From an uncultured Lachnospiraceae bacterium (GTDB lineage: Bacteria > Bacillota > Clostridia > Lachnospirales > Lachnospiraceae): a stretch of DNA of 64,000 nucleotides. Below the pieces are notes generated by a model. That model was not told where the DNA came from. It did no database searches and saw nothing but the letters and a program-made list of their open reading frames with translations. Positions 43,194-52,232 of this stretch are shown here, piece after piece. Both the position numbers and the translations under genes were made by a program. The stretch is from positions 62,001 through 126,000 of the forward strand of contig CADBNF010000032.1 in the NCBI GenBank assembly GCA_902796005.1, written 5' to 3'. Position 1 is the first letter of the stretch. Each line of letters starts with the position of its first letter.

Positions 43194-43940
43194 TCACTCT
43201 TCTGCTTTTTCGCATGAGGAATCCCCGACTTCGGAAAAAGCGGTTTCCGTGACAGCCAGCTCTTCGGCCTTTATGCCGAAGTCATGGAATACGGGGGCAA
43301 GCTTTTTTGTCAGCTCCCCGGAAAGGTCTTTCAGACAGAGATCTGCCCGGCAGCCTTCACCGGTTTCTTCTGCATATATCTCCCTCAGGGCATTCCTGCC
43401 GTAGGTTCTGATAACGCTTCTGATAAAATCCCGGATCCGGCGGCTGCCCTCCGCAGCAAGCTCCTCCGGCTTTATGCCGGATTTTGCCTTTCTTATCCGT
43501 TCCAGAAACAGGCCGCTGTCCTTAATGCGGAAAATAAGCCTTCCCCGGACAGGCAGGGCCGGTACTGCTTCCATATCGGAATCGGTTTCCGGTACCTCCC
43601 ACTCCAGCACCGTTTTATCCGCAATGTTTACGAAATAAAGCTCCGCGGAGAAGGTACTGTCCTTACCGGAGGAAAAGAACAGGCTTTTATCCAGCTTTGG
43701 AAGATAAGCCTTCTTAAGGGTATATTCACCCCGGGAAAAGATGTCATAGGCTTTGCCGTGACGGAAAAATACGGCTTCCCGGCCTTCCGGGACAACAAGG
43801 ACTTCGTCAAAGGCAAACTCCTCCAGAGGATGCTTCCAGACCGGCTCATCCTCTTTTCCTTCAAATCCTATACAGGCCTCTCCGCCTTCAACGGTCAGCT
43901 TTCCGGGCAGTTCCGTACTGCCTTTGAACATTCCGGACAT
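43194..43940 (-). CDS. SPFH-domain protein of unknown role
   Basis: A 248-residue protein similar to the SPFH/virion-core-like YdjI group. The N-terminal part has VLVVPEGREAVFFRHGKAYDIFSRGEYTLKKAYLPKL, a prohibitin-like strand pattern, and GRLIFRIKDSGLFLERI follows. No membrane helix is evident. The ATG at 43940 is preferred over 43949, because AAAGG lies nine bases before the second but abuts the first. Last gene of the long minus-strand operon. Relatives are linked to membrane protection, but function here is unknown. Confidence 0.65.
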   Translation of the reverse strand: MSGMFKGSTELPGKLTVEGGEACIGFEGKEDEPVWKHPLEEFAFDEVLVVPEGREAVFFRHGKAYDIFSRGEYTLKKAYLPKLDKSLFFSSGKDSTFSAELYFVNIADKTVLEWEVPETDSDMEAVPALPVRGRLIFRIKDSGLFLERIRKAKSGIKPEELAAEGSRRIRDFIRSVIRTYGRNALREIYAEETGEGCRADLCLKDLSGELTKKLAPVFHDFGIKAEELAVTETAFSEVGDSSCEKAEE

Positions 43941-43972
43941 TGCTTCCATCCTTTCCGTCCTTCAGACAACTG

Positions 43973-44350
43973 TCAGTCTTCCGTTTCAAAATCCGGTCCG
44001 ATGTCCGTATTGGCCTTTTTGCCGGAAAAACGGTTGATCAGGTCCGGAACCATATCCATCACCTTGCTCATGAAGGACTGATCCTTCACGCTCATGATCT
44101 TGGCGCCGCTTTCATTGATGAGAAGAACGGCAGAAGGCGCAATCTTTGCACCGAGGCCGCCGCCGCCCCTGTTTTTGGCATTCTCCTCAAAGGCACCGGC
44201 ACCGACGCCGAAGGAAACATCAGCCAGGGGGATGATGATATTGTCACCGAGATGGATGGCTTCGCCCACTACGGTCTTGGTGTTCACGAAACCGTCCATG
44301 CTTTTTAACATCGCTTCGATATTGTTCTTGAAATTGGTATTGTCTGACAT
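43973..44350 (-). CDS. GerW/YtfJ family spore protein
   Basis: A 125-residue protein. The segment VVGEAIHLGDNIIIPLADVSFGVGAGAF and the glycine-rich RGGGGLGAKIAPSAVLLIN identify the GerW (YtfJ) family, needed for spore germination in Bacillus. This suggests the organism or its ancestor forms spores. It lies 12 bases after the DUF2953 gene, the same partner (YtfI) found in Bacillus. ACGGAGGAAATC precedes the ATG. Confidence 0.9.
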   Translation of the reverse strand: MSDNTNFKNNIEAMLKSMDGFVNTKTVVGEAIHLGDNIIIPLADVSFGVGAGAFEENAKNRGGGGLGAKIAPSAVLLINESGAKIMSVKDQSFMSKVMDMVPDLINRFSGKKANTDIGPDFETED

Positions 44351-44362
44351 GATTTCCTCCGT

Positions 44363-45205
44363 TTATTTTCTGCTCTTCAGCAGCTTTTTGATTTCAGGTG
44401 TTTTTAATATTTTCACGGCCTGTATAACCGTATAGACAATAAAGATCCGTCCGGCTATACGGACATCACATTCCAGTCTTTTCTGTGTGAAATCCGGTGT
44501 AATTTCCAGCTTTTCGGGTATCCAGCCCAGGAAGCAGCCCAGAAGTCCGGTCAGCATGCCGGTGTTTGCGGGACTGTCAAAGCCGAAAATCAGGAAGCCT
44601 TTGATTTTACGGGGGCGGATATGCTGCAAAAGGTTCATGACCAGGGGCTTTATGGTACCGAAGGCCTGCATGGCTTCCTTTGCCTTATCCAGTTTAGCAC
44701 AGATATTTTCAAATGTTAAACTGAATTTTTCCCGTTTCTCCTTCAGCTTCCTGGCGGCCTTTTCAAAGCCGGAAAGCTCTTCCTCTTCGAAGAATTCGGG
44801 CTCTACGCCCTTCTCCCACACGTAATCCGTGGTTACCCTGCGGGAGGGAATGGTGGGCTTTTTCGCGGCTTCGGTATATTCCGGTCCGGCCTTCTTCTTT
44901 TTCCGCTTTTTCTTCTTCTTTTTCTTCTTTTTGTTTCCGTCCTTCGGTTTTTCGAGAAGCTTCCGTAGGGAAATGCCCAGGATGCGGATATCCCAGATGA
45001 ATTTTTTCTCCGCACCGGTCAGTCCGAAGGAAACATACAGGAAGCCGAAAAGCCAGCGCACCGTCCCTTTCAGGACAAAATCTTCGCTTTTCGTTATCCT
45101 GACCCGGTAGACCACGGGAAGGAGGACAAGCCCGGCAACGATAATCAGCAAGGCGATGAGGATAACCTTGCCGAGTATGCCCAGTATGGTCAGTAATATA
45201 GTCAT
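44363..45205 (-). CDS. DUF2953 domain membrane protein (YtfI-like)
   Basis: A 280-residue protein. Residues about 5-28 form a membrane helix (ILGILGKVILIALLIIVAGL), followed by VRWLFGFLYVSFG, typical for DUF2953. Residues about 85-110 contain a run of lysines broken by arginine, encoded by a long AAG/AAA tract. The C-terminal part (GLLGCFLGWIPEKLEITPDFTQKRLECDVRIAGRIF) is conserved in the family. Partner of gerW. Likely involved in sporulation, from its neighbour; exact function unknown. Confidence 0.8.
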   Translation of the reverse strand: MTILLTILGILGKVILIALLIIVAGLVLLPVVYRVRITKSEDFVLKGTVRWLFGFLYVSFGLTGAEKKFIWDIRILGISLRKLLEKPKDGNKKKKKKKKKRKKKKAGPEYTEAAKKPTIPSRRVTTDYVWEKGVEPEFFEEEELSGFEKAARKLKEKREKFSLTFENICAKLDKAKEAMQAFGTIKPLVMNLLQHIRPRKIKGFLIFGFDSPANTGMLTGLLGCFLGWIPEKLEITPDFTQKRLECDVRIAGRIFIVYTVIQAVKILKTPEIKKLLKSRK

Positions 45206-45229
45206 GGATTTGCTTCTCCGGCGATAGTA

Positions 45230-45547
45230 TCAGGAAAAGTAGGCCCGGAAATCACAGTCCCCGGTTTCTTCGTAAATATCAAGCGCCATCTGCAGGACTA
45301 CATCCAGCGCTTCCTTTCTTGTCAGGGCAATGCCTACAATTTTCGGCAGCGTCCGGTGAACCTTCCAGAAAATCAGCTGCTTGGTTTCGATGATGTCCAG
45401 CTGTTCGGCTTCATTGGCGGACAGGGTAATCAGATAGGCCTCGGGAAAGGCCAGTCCTTTTTCCACCACTGTCCGTATCTGATCCTTGAAGGCCTCCGCC
45501 TTTACGCCGACATACAGCCGGGAGCTCCACTGCAGCATATGCTTCAC
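45230..45547 (-). CDS. Small conserved-looking protein of unknown function
   Basis: A 105-residue cytoplasmic protein I do not recognise. It has a mixed pattern of strands and helices (LYVGVKAEAFKDQIRTVVEKG, AYLITLSANEAEQLDII) and ends DCDFRAYFS. No cysteine cluster, membrane helix or signal is present. The ATG overlaps the stop of the upstream penicillin-binding protein by four bases (ATGA), so it is almost surely translated with it. Normal codon use supports a real gene. Confidence 0.6.
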   Translation of the reverse strand: MKHMLQWSSRLYVGVKAEAFKDQIRTVVEKGLAFPEAYLITLSANEAEQLDIIETKQLIFWKVHRTLPKIVGIALTRKEALDVVLQMALDIYEETGDCDFRAYFS

Positions 45548-47007
45548 CTGCCCTTTAAGGCAAACCAGGTGCCGAAAATCCGCTGGGCCACTGCCGCCGC
45601 GCTGGTTCCCGTCTCCTGACCGCCTTCCAGTATTACCGTAACCACTATATCATAATTTCCCGTATCTGAAAATCCCGTAAACCAGCTGTGGGCATCATCG
45701 GGATTGTCATTGTACTGGGCCGTACCGGTTTTGCCGCAGATGCCGTAGGGAAGCTCGGAAAGGCCGGAGGCAGTACCGTCGGTAACCACGAGCCGCATCA
45801 TCTCCTTTAAGGCTGCCGCCTCCTCCGTGCTCATGACCCTGCCAAGGCTTTCCGCCCTGTTGTCCGTCAGCTTTGTGCCGCTGTAGGAGGCCGTGCCCAG
45901 AACATAGTTCGGTTCAGACATGATACCCCTATTGTATACGGCAGAGGTGATCATTGCAAGATGCGCCGGCGTCATCAGGGTATTTCCCTGGCCGATGGCG
46001 GTCTGCATGGTCAGGCCGTCCGCCTTCGCGGTGGTGAGGGAATACCGGCTGGCAGTGCTCGGCAATGCCAGGTCAAATTTCCGGTTAAAGCCCAGGTTGT
46101 CCGTAATCGTGGCCAGGGTCCTGCCGCTTAAACATTCCGCTGCAATATAGGCAAAGGCACAGTTGCAGGAATGGGCAAAGGCTTCAGAGAGTGTCTGGTC
46201 CCCGTGGACCGCGCCGCCGGAGCAGTGAATGGTATACCCGCCGCAGGTATATTCTCCCGTACAGGTATAGTGAAAATTGTTGTCCGAGCCGTATTCCCGT
46301 AAATATGCCAGCGCGGTTGCTATCTTGAAGGTGGAGCCGGGGGGATACAGGCCCTGGAGCGCCCGGTTCAGGAAGGGGCTGCCGGAGGCTTCGTCGTTCA
46401 GGATTTCCCATTCCTCAGACACCCGCACCGGATTGAAATCCGGCTTGCTGATGTTGGCCAGCACACTGTTGTCCGAGGCATCCAGGACGATAACAGCGCC
46501 ACGCATTTCTCCCATGATGTCGTACACAGCCTGGGAAAAATCCAGGTCAAAGCTGGTGATGACCGAATCGCCCCAGGTTTTTTCTCCTCTGGCTTCGTTG
46601 ATAATCTGCTCGGAAACGGGCACATGGCTTTCCACCAGAAGATGGTTCTGGGTGGCCTCAAGCCCCGCGCTGCCGTAATCAGAATAGCCCACCGTCTGGG
46701 CAAACAGGCTGCCGCAGGGATAGATGCGGGTTTCGCTGCCGTCATCACCCACAGAGGTGTAGGCAATGGGCCTGCCGTCCCTGGCAAGAAGGCTGCCCTT
46801 GATAATGCTGCTGCTGGTTTTCGTTTCCCTGGTATTATAGGGACTGTTCAGCAGAGCGCTGCTCTCCCGCAGCTGGAAATAGACCATATAGCCTATCATG
46901 GCCACAAAAATGAGCACGAAAACAGCAGAGGCAGCCTTGTAGGCCCTTCCCCTGACCGGTTTATCCTGACGGTTATTCAGTTCTTCCGGAAAATTTTTAT
47001 CCTTCAA
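45544..47007 (-). CDS. Class B penicillin-binding protein (transpeptidase)
   Basis: A 487-residue PBP. One N-terminal membrane helix (about 26-46) is followed by a dimerisation-like region and the transpeptidase domain. Ser225-x-x-Lys228 (PGSTFKIA) is the catalytic pair, SCN in AHSCNCAFAY the second motif, and KTGTAQ (Lys426) the third. It cross-links peptidoglycan in the periplasmic space and pairs with the FtsW/RodA glycosyltransferase encoded just upstream, as PbpA-RodA or FtsI-FtsW. It is shorter than many class B PBPs and lacks a PASTA domain. It starts with TTG at 47007, after GGAAGGAAAA. Confidence 0.92.
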   Translation of the reverse strand: MKDKNFPEELNNRQDKPVRGRAYKAASAVFVLIFVAMIGYMVYFQLRESSALLNSPYNTRETKTSSSIIKGSLLARDGRPIAYTSVGDDGSETRIYPCGSLFAQTVGYSDYGSAGLEATQNHLLVESHVPVSEQIINEARGEKTWGDSVITSFDLDFSQAVYDIMGEMRGAVIVLDASDNSVLANISKPDFNPVRVSEEWEILNDEASGSPFLNRALQGLYPPGSTFKIATALAYLREYGSDNNFHYTCTGEYTCGGYTIHCSGGAVHGDQTLSEAFAHSCNCAFAYIAAECLSGRTLATITDNLGFNRKFDLALPSTASRYSLTTAKADGLTMQTAIGQGNTLMTPAHLAMITSAVYNRGIMSEPNYVLGTASYSGTKLTDNRAESLGRVMSTEEAAALKEMMRLVVTDGTASGLSELPYGICGKTGTAQYNDNPDDAHSWFTGFSDTGNYDIVVTVILEGGQETGTSAAAVAQRIFGTWFALKGR

Positions 47008-47052
47008 CGTTTTTTCCTTCCGCTTTCTGTTTCCTTAAAACCCGCCCGGCAT

Positions 47053-48663
47053 TTATCTGTTCCGCGGTTCATTGTTTTTCAGCTTTGTATTGGCAAAGAA
47101 ATCCTCGTCTATATTCTGTCTGCCGTTTTCCTGCCTTGGCGGCCGGTTCTGGGACTGCTGCCTTACGGCGTTTGTACTGCCGGAGGCTTTCTGCTGCTGC
47201 CTGAGCCGTTCGATTCTCTCCCTCTCCCGCCTCTGCCTTTCGGCCAGCTCTCTTTCCCTGCGCAGCTGCTCCTGCCGCTGCCGTTCTTCCTCCTCCAGCT
47301 CGCGCAGCTCCTCTTCATAGAGAAGCTCCTGCATTTCCTCCGGGGTCATTTCCTCGTAGGGATCCTCCTCGTGCCGGATGATGTACAGGCCCTGGACGAT
47401 GGCCAGCATGAACATGGTACACATGAGGGAGCTGCCGCCGTAGCTGACGAGGGGCAGGGTGACGCCGGTCATGGGGATGAATTTTGTGGTGCCGCCCACG
47501 GTCAGGAAGACCTGGAAGGCATATTCCACGCCAAGGCCCAGGGCAATGAGCTTGTAAAAGGGCTTTTCCAGCCGCACCGCGATACTGACAATAAGAAGAT
47601 AAAGGCACAGGCACAGGGCCACCAGGCAGATGGCGAAGAGAATGCCCATTTCCTCGCAGATGGCCGCAAAGGTGAAATCCTGCCGCACCAGGGGGATCAT
47701 TTCCGGCGTACCGTTAAAGAGGCCGGTACCGAACCAGCCGCCGGCGCACAGGGAAAACAGTGCCTGGATAATCTGGTAGCCGGTGCCGGAATAGTCGGCG
47801 AAGGGATTCATCCAGACAGCCACCCGCACCCGGATGTGGGAAAACAGCCTGTAGGCGGCAACGGAGGCCGCAGCCATGCCGCCGACACCCACGAAGAAAT
47901 ACCGGAATTTCCGGGTGGCCGTAACCACCATCACAATATAGGCGACAAAATAGATAAGGGCCGCGCCCAGGTCCTTGGACACCACCAGTATAAGCACGTG
48001 GATGCCGGCAACGATGGTAACCCGGAACACCTGGGCAAAGTCCGTCGCCTTATTGAGCATGGCGGCGATAAAAAATACAAAGGTGATTTTGACGAATTCG
48101 GAAAACTGGAAGGTTATGCCGAAGATTTCGATGGACAGCCTGCCGCCCCGGAAGACGCCGCCCAGCACAAAGACCGCGCCGAGCAGCAGTATGCCCACCA
48201 CAGCGAAAAAGGCGCCCATGTTTTCCAGCTTTTTGGCCTTCCGGATGATGACCGGAATGATGAGGGACACCACCATGGCCAGGCAGGCTATGATGAGCTG
48301 CTTGAGGGCGGTTTCCCTGCCAAGCCTGGTCTGGATGACGATGCCCACGGAGAGAATCATGTTCATCAGATAGACCAGAAGCAGGGAGCTTGCCGGGTAA
48401 AGCACATGGTAGAGGATGCTGGAGATAATGATATACAGCATCAGCAGGCCGAATATCACCAGGACATCGGTCTCAAAGGTCTGGAAAAAGAGCATGGCAA
48501 AGCAGGTGATGTTGAAAAAGACAGTGAACACCATAAGGGATCCCAGTCTGCCCCTGCGGACATACGGATCCCTGGTTTTCAATGCTGAAAAGGTTATCAG
48601 GGTAAAGATAACCATAAACAGCAGAATCACATATCTAGATAAATCAACAATCAGTCTGCTCAT
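47053..48663 (-). CDS. FtsW/RodA/SpoVE family peptidoglycan polymerase with long charged tail
   Basis: A 536-residue SEDS protein with about ten membrane helices up to residue 410. KDLGAALIYFVAYIVMV, the segment FADYSGTGYQIIQALFSLCAGGWFGTGLFNG, and GVTLPLVSYGGSSLMCTMFMLAIVQG are SEDS signatures. It polymerises glycan strands from lipid II with the PBP encoded 45 bases downstream. The last 125 residues form a highly charged, Glu/Arg/Gln-rich cytoplasmic coiled coil, absent from most FtsW and RodA. Its ATG follows directly after the stop of the U32 gene. Confidence 0.9.
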   Translation of the reverse strand: MSRLIVDLSRYVILLFMVIFTLITFSALKTRDPYVRRGRLGSLMVFTVFFNITCFAMLFFQTFETDVLVIFGLLMLYIIISSILYHVLYPASSLLLVYLMNMILSVGIVIQTRLGRETALKQLIIACLAMVVSLIIPVIIRKAKKLENMGAFFAVVGILLLGAVFVLGGVFRGGRLSIEIFGITFQFSEFVKITFVFFIAAMLNKATDFAQVFRVTIVAGIHVLILVVSKDLGAALIYFVAYIVMVVTATRKFRYFFVGVGGMAAASVAAYRLFSHIRVRVAVWMNPFADYSGTGYQIIQALFSLCAGGWFGTGLFNGTPEMIPLVRQDFTFAAICEEMGILFAICLVALCLCLYLLIVSIAVRLEKPFYKLIALGLGVEYAFQVFLTVGGTTKFIPMTGVTLPLVSYGGSSLMCTMFMLAIVQGLYIIRHEEDPYEEMTPEEMQELLYEEELRELEEEERQRQEQLRRERELAERQRRERERIERLRQQQKASGSTNAVRQQSQNRPPRQENGRQNIDEDFFANTKLKNNEPRNR

Positions 48664-50841
48664 TCAGACACCTCTGCTGAAATGTCCCCGGGTAAACCGG
48701 AAATCTTCCCGGTAATCCGTTCTTCCGCCCCGGAAAATCTCGAAAACGGCTTTCAGAACGGCTTCCGTCTCCTTGCGTGTTTCAAAGGTAAAGCTTATCC
48801 GGTATCCTTCGGCATTTAAAGCTTTCAGCTTCTGTGCGCTGCCCAGAAGGCTTAAGGGTACCGAGTTGTAAATAATATTGCGGCAGGTGCTGCAGTCCAG
48901 GACCACCGGGAAAACCGTCCCGGTCCGGTCCTTAAGGGTCCACACACCGCCCTTTCCGATACAGGAAGCATAATTTTTCCGAAGGCACTGGGCGGAAACC
49001 ATCAGATGGGTTCGGCCGTACACCACCAGCTCGCTCTTCGAGAGATCCTGGCCCTTCAGTTCCCCGTAATTCAGCTCCAGAGGCGCGGTAAAGGCCGAAA
49101 TGCCCAGAGCGGAAAGATAGTCCCGGGCATAGCTGTTCATGGTGTAGAGGGTGTAATCCGCGCGGACCCGGTCTGCCAGGCCGCGTTTAATCAAAAGGCC
49201 CAGATCCTCCGCATTGCGCACCAGGAAGGAATACCCGGCTTTACAGGCGGTTTCCAGTGCTTTTTCGTATTTCTTCTGCGTGTCCTCGTCCGTGATATAG
49301 GGAAGCTCCAGCCAAATTTCCGTACCTGAAGCCATCAGTTTATCACAGGTGCGTGTTTTTTCTGTGTCCGGATTGTTTATAAAGGAAAGGGGTATATAAA
49401 GCCGGTCCGGATGAAACTCCTGAACGGCTTTAAGCTGCTCCTGCGTGGAAACGCTGACTGCCAGAGCCGGCTTTTGGATTTCTGCCTTCTTTTCCGCCCG
49501 GGGGATTTCCGGCCGGGTCAGGGCAGGTCTTCTGTAGCTTCCGCATTTTTCCTGCCGGAAGGCTGACAGGGCATCCCGACGCAGGCTGTTCTGCCTGCCG
49601 GCCGCAAGGAAAAGTCCGTCCTCCACATGGACCGCAAGGGAGGAAAAGGTAAAATCCGTATTACCGGTTTTTGAAAGCCTGCTTTTCAGCTCTTCGGCGC
49701 TTAAGGGACTGTTTTTCGCTGTGTCGGGAATATCGCCCCTGTAAGTTACCGTCAGGCTGCCGTCGGAAAGCATGGCAGAAGCCGGACATTCTTTTTCCAG
49801 GGCAAAGGAAGCCGTAAGGGGAAGCTGCAGCTTCCGGCCGATGATTTCCTCATTCAGTCTCTGATACAGGGCATCCGCCTGTTTCTGCCGGGAAACCGAG
49901 AGTTTTTTGTTGGCAAGGGCCATCATGGAGGGCCCGTTGTGCTGGAAATAATAGCTTTTATGAAAGCCGTCCCGGTTGTTCAGGGCCAGAAGATCCGCCT
50001 TATCGGAGGGATCAAGCAGCTGCTCTTTATTTCCTTCCAGTATCCGATCCAGGGCTTTCCGGTATACGGAAACCACGCCGGCCACATATTCGGGCCGTTT
50101 CATCCGGCCTTCGATTTTAAAGGAGCATACCCCGGCGGAAAGGAGATCCGGAAGAAGTTCCACGGTACACATATCCTTTGTATTCAGGGCGTAGGCATTT
50201 GTTTCGTCCGATACCTGCTTCTTCCTTTCATCGTATACGGTATAGGGAAGCCTGCAGGGCTGGGCGCATTTTCCGCGGTTACCGCTTCTGCCCCCGATAA
50301 AGCTGCTCATCAGGCACATGCCGGAGACGCAGTAACAGAGGGCGCCGTGAACAAAGCATTCAATTTCCATATCCACGTGTTCATGGATGGTTTTAATCTG
50401 GGAAAGGCTCAGTTCCCTGGCGGGCACGATCCGGGAAACCCCGAAATCCTTCAGAAGCGACGCAAAGGCCTCCCCTGTCACCGCCATCTGTGTGCTGGCA
50501 TGCAGGGCAAGGCCCGGAAAGGTGTTTTTTATATACAGAAGCGCGCCGAAATCCTGGACGATCACCGCGTCCAGGCCGGCTTCGTACAGAGGAAGGAGGA
50601 ACTCGTACAACGCCGGGACTTCCTCTTCCCTGCAGAGGGTATTTACGGTCAGGTAGAGCTTCCTGTCATGAAGATGGGCCAGGTCGATGGCAGCCAGGAG
50701 CTCTTCCTCCTCCAGGTTGCCTGCAAAGGCCCGGGCGCCGAAACGGTTTCCGCCTAAGTAGACCGCATCCGCCCCCGCTGACAGGGCAGCCTGAAAGGCC
50801 GCAAAGGTCCCTGCCGGCGCCAGAAGTTCAGGCCTGCTCAT
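48664..50841 (-). CDS. U32 family peptidase-like protein with DUF3656 (RlhA-like)
   Basis: A 725-residue protein. The N-terminal U32 domain begins RPELLAPAGTFAAFQAALSAGADAVYLGG and contains the family cysteine signature EIECFVHGALCYCVSGMCLMSSFIGGRSGNRGKCAQPCR. The long C-terminal part fits DUF3656. Proteins of this shape include E. coli RlhA, which hydroxylates C2501 of 23S rRNA with help of an iron-sulfur cluster and prephenate, so rRNA modification is more likely than proteolysis. Overlaps zapA by four bases. Confidence 0.88.
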   Translation of the reverse strand: MSRPELLAPAGTFAAFQAALSAGADAVYLGGNRFGARAFAGNLEEEELLAAIDLAHLHDRKLYLTVNTLCREEEVPALYEFLLPLYEAGLDAVIVQDFGALLYIKNTFPGLALHASTQMAVTGEAFASLLKDFGVSRIVPARELSLSQIKTIHEHVDMEIECFVHGALCYCVSGMCLMSSFIGGRSGNRGKCAQPCRLPYTVYDERKKQVSDETNAYALNTKDMCTVELLPDLLSAGVCSFKIEGRMKRPEYVAGVVSVYRKALDRILEGNKEQLLDPSDKADLLALNNRDGFHKSYYFQHNGPSMMALANKKLSVSRQKQADALYQRLNEEIIGRKLQLPLTASFALEKECPASAMLSDGSLTVTYRGDIPDTAKNSPLSAEELKSRLSKTGNTDFTFSSLAVHVEDGLFLAAGRQNSLRRDALSAFRQEKCGSYRRPALTRPEIPRAEKKAEIQKPALAVSVSTQEQLKAVQEFHPDRLYIPLSFINNPDTEKTRTCDKLMASGTEIWLELPYITDEDTQKKYEKALETACKAGYSFLVRNAEDLGLLIKRGLADRVRADYTLYTMNSYARDYLSALGISAFTAPLELNYGELKGQDLSKSELVVYGRTHLMVSAQCLRKNYASCIGKGGVWTLKDRTGTVFPVVLDCSTCRNIIYNSVPLSLLGSAQKLKALNAEGYRISFTFETRKETEAVLKAVFEIFRGGRTDYREDFRFTRGHFSRGV

Positions 50842-51197
50842 GAATCGGAAAGTCTCCTCTTGAGTTCTTCGTTCTCCGCCTGCAGCTTCTGCAGTTCAAT
50901 CTGGGCGGCAACCAGCTCCTGCTTGATGTCGTAGGCTTCGCTGTTCTGGTTCTCCATATCGTTTTCCAGGGCTTCCGCCTGGCTCTTCGCCTTGAAGTAA
51001 TCGTCTGCAATATTCAGCTCCAGAAGGAGATTTTTCAGTTCGGGAGACAGTCTGCGGTATCCGCCGGCTTCCGTCAGTTCACGGATTTTATGATTCAGAT
51101 AATTGGCTACCTTCTGCAGGTATTCCTCGCTCTCATACCCGCCGAGGGTAATCATCTTTCCGTCAATCATCACTTTCACAGAATTCTTGCTGGGCAT
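50838..51197 (-). CDS. zapA: Cell division protein ZapA
   Basis: A 119-residue ZapA. MPSKNSVKVMIDGKMITLGGYESEEYLQKVANYLNHKI is the globular head and the last 60 residues form a coiled coil (QAEALENDMENQ... LQKLQAENEELKRRL). It cross-links FtsZ filaments at the division ring. It follows ruvB by 21 bases and precedes the U32 gene. Confidence 0.92.
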   Translation of the reverse strand: MPSKNSVKVMIDGKMITLGGYESEEYLQKVANYLNHKIRELTEAGGYRRLSPELKNLLLELNIADDYFKAKSQAEALENDMENQNSEAYDIKQELVAAQIELQKLQAENEELKRRLSDS

Positions 51198-51218
51198 TTC
51201 TCTTTCTCCTTCTAAGGC

Positions 51219-52220
51219 TTATTTTTCAATATAGGTTATGCCGAGATGGCGGTAGGCTGCTTCCGTGGCCACTCTTCCCCGGGGCGTCCGCATCAGTAGG
51301 CCGATCTGAATCAGGTAGGGTTCGATGACGTCCTCCAGGGTGCCGCTGTCCTCTCCAATGGCTGCGCAGAGGGTATCCAGGCCGACCGGACCCCCGCCGA
51401 AGAGGTCAATGATGGTGGTCAGTACTCTTCTGTCCACCGGGTCAAGGCCCTTCTTGTCCACATCCAGAAGGTCCAGGGCTTCATTGGCCACATAGGAGGT
51501 AATGATACCGTCGTAGCGGACCTGGGCGTAATCCCTGACCCGTTTGAGCAGGCGGTTGGCCAGACGGGGCGTGCCTCTTGACCTTTTTGCCAGCTCAACG
51601 GCGCCGCTGTCGGCAATTTCAACCCCCAGGACATTGGCAGAATTGCGGATAATCTGGGCAAGCTCGGGAATGGTATAGTATTCCAGGTGATGCAGAACAC
51701 CGAACCGGTCCCTTAAGGGCGCGGTCAGAAGGCCGGCCCGGGTGGTTGCGCCGATCAAGGTGAATTTCGGCAGCTCCAGGCGGATGGATTTGGCTGCTGA
51801 GCCTTTGCCGATGAGAATATCGATGGCAAAATCCTCCATGGCCGGGTAAAGCACCTCCTCCACCTGGCGGTTCAGCCGGTGGATTTCATCCACAAAGAGG
51901 ATATCCCCCTCCGAAAGGCCGTTCAGGATGGCGGCCATCTCGCCGGGCTTTTCGATGGCGGGTCCGCTGGTCACCTTCATGTTGACCCCCATCTCATTTG
52001 CAATGATGCCGGCAAGGGTGGTCTTTCCCAGTCCGGGAGGACCGTAAAACAGGATGTGGTCCAGGACGTCTTCCCGCTGCTTCGCGGCTTCGATATATAT
52101 TTTCAGTGTGCTTTTGGCCTTCTCCTGCCCTATATACTGCTGCAGGGTCCGGGGCCGCAGGCTGGTTTCAAACCTCTTCTCCTCCTCAAGGACAGAGGTT
52201 TCAATCACACGTTTCTCCAT
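51219..52220 (-). CDS. ruvB: Holliday junction branch migration helicase RuvB
   Basis: A 333-residue RuvB, the hexameric AAA+ motor of branch migration. GPPGLGKTT at 60-68 is Walker [25 protein letters not shown] is Walker B and the beta-hairpin region, and [18 protein letters not shown] is sensor 1. A C-terminal winged helix contains [34 protein letters not shown]. It follows ruvA by 12 bases. Confidence 0.96.
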   Translation of the reverse strand: MEKRVIETSVLEEEKRFETSLRPRTLQQYIGQEKAKSTLKIYIEAAKQREDVLDHILFYGPPGLGKTTLAGIIANEMGVNMKVTSGPAIEKPGEMAAILNGLSEGDILFVDEIHRLNRQVEEVLYPAMEDFAIDILIGKGSAAKSIRLELPKFTLIGATTRAGLLTAPLRDRFGVLHHLEYYTIPELAQIIRNSANVLGVEIADSGAVELAKRSRGTPRLANRLLKRVRDYAQVRYDGIITSYVANEALDLLDVDKKGLDPVDRRVLTTIIDLFGGGPVGLDTLCAAIGEDSGTLEDVIEPYLIQIGLLMRTPRGRVATEAAYRHLGITYIEK

Positions 52221-52232
52221 ATACGGTATCCT

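Noticed and set aside
46624..48588. A 654-codon plus-strand open frame opposite the ftsW/rodA and PBP genes
   Set aside because: The minus strand carries clear SEDS and PBP motifs; the plus frame is rich in His, Gly and Gln with no domain, as expected for the antisense of a GC-rich gene.
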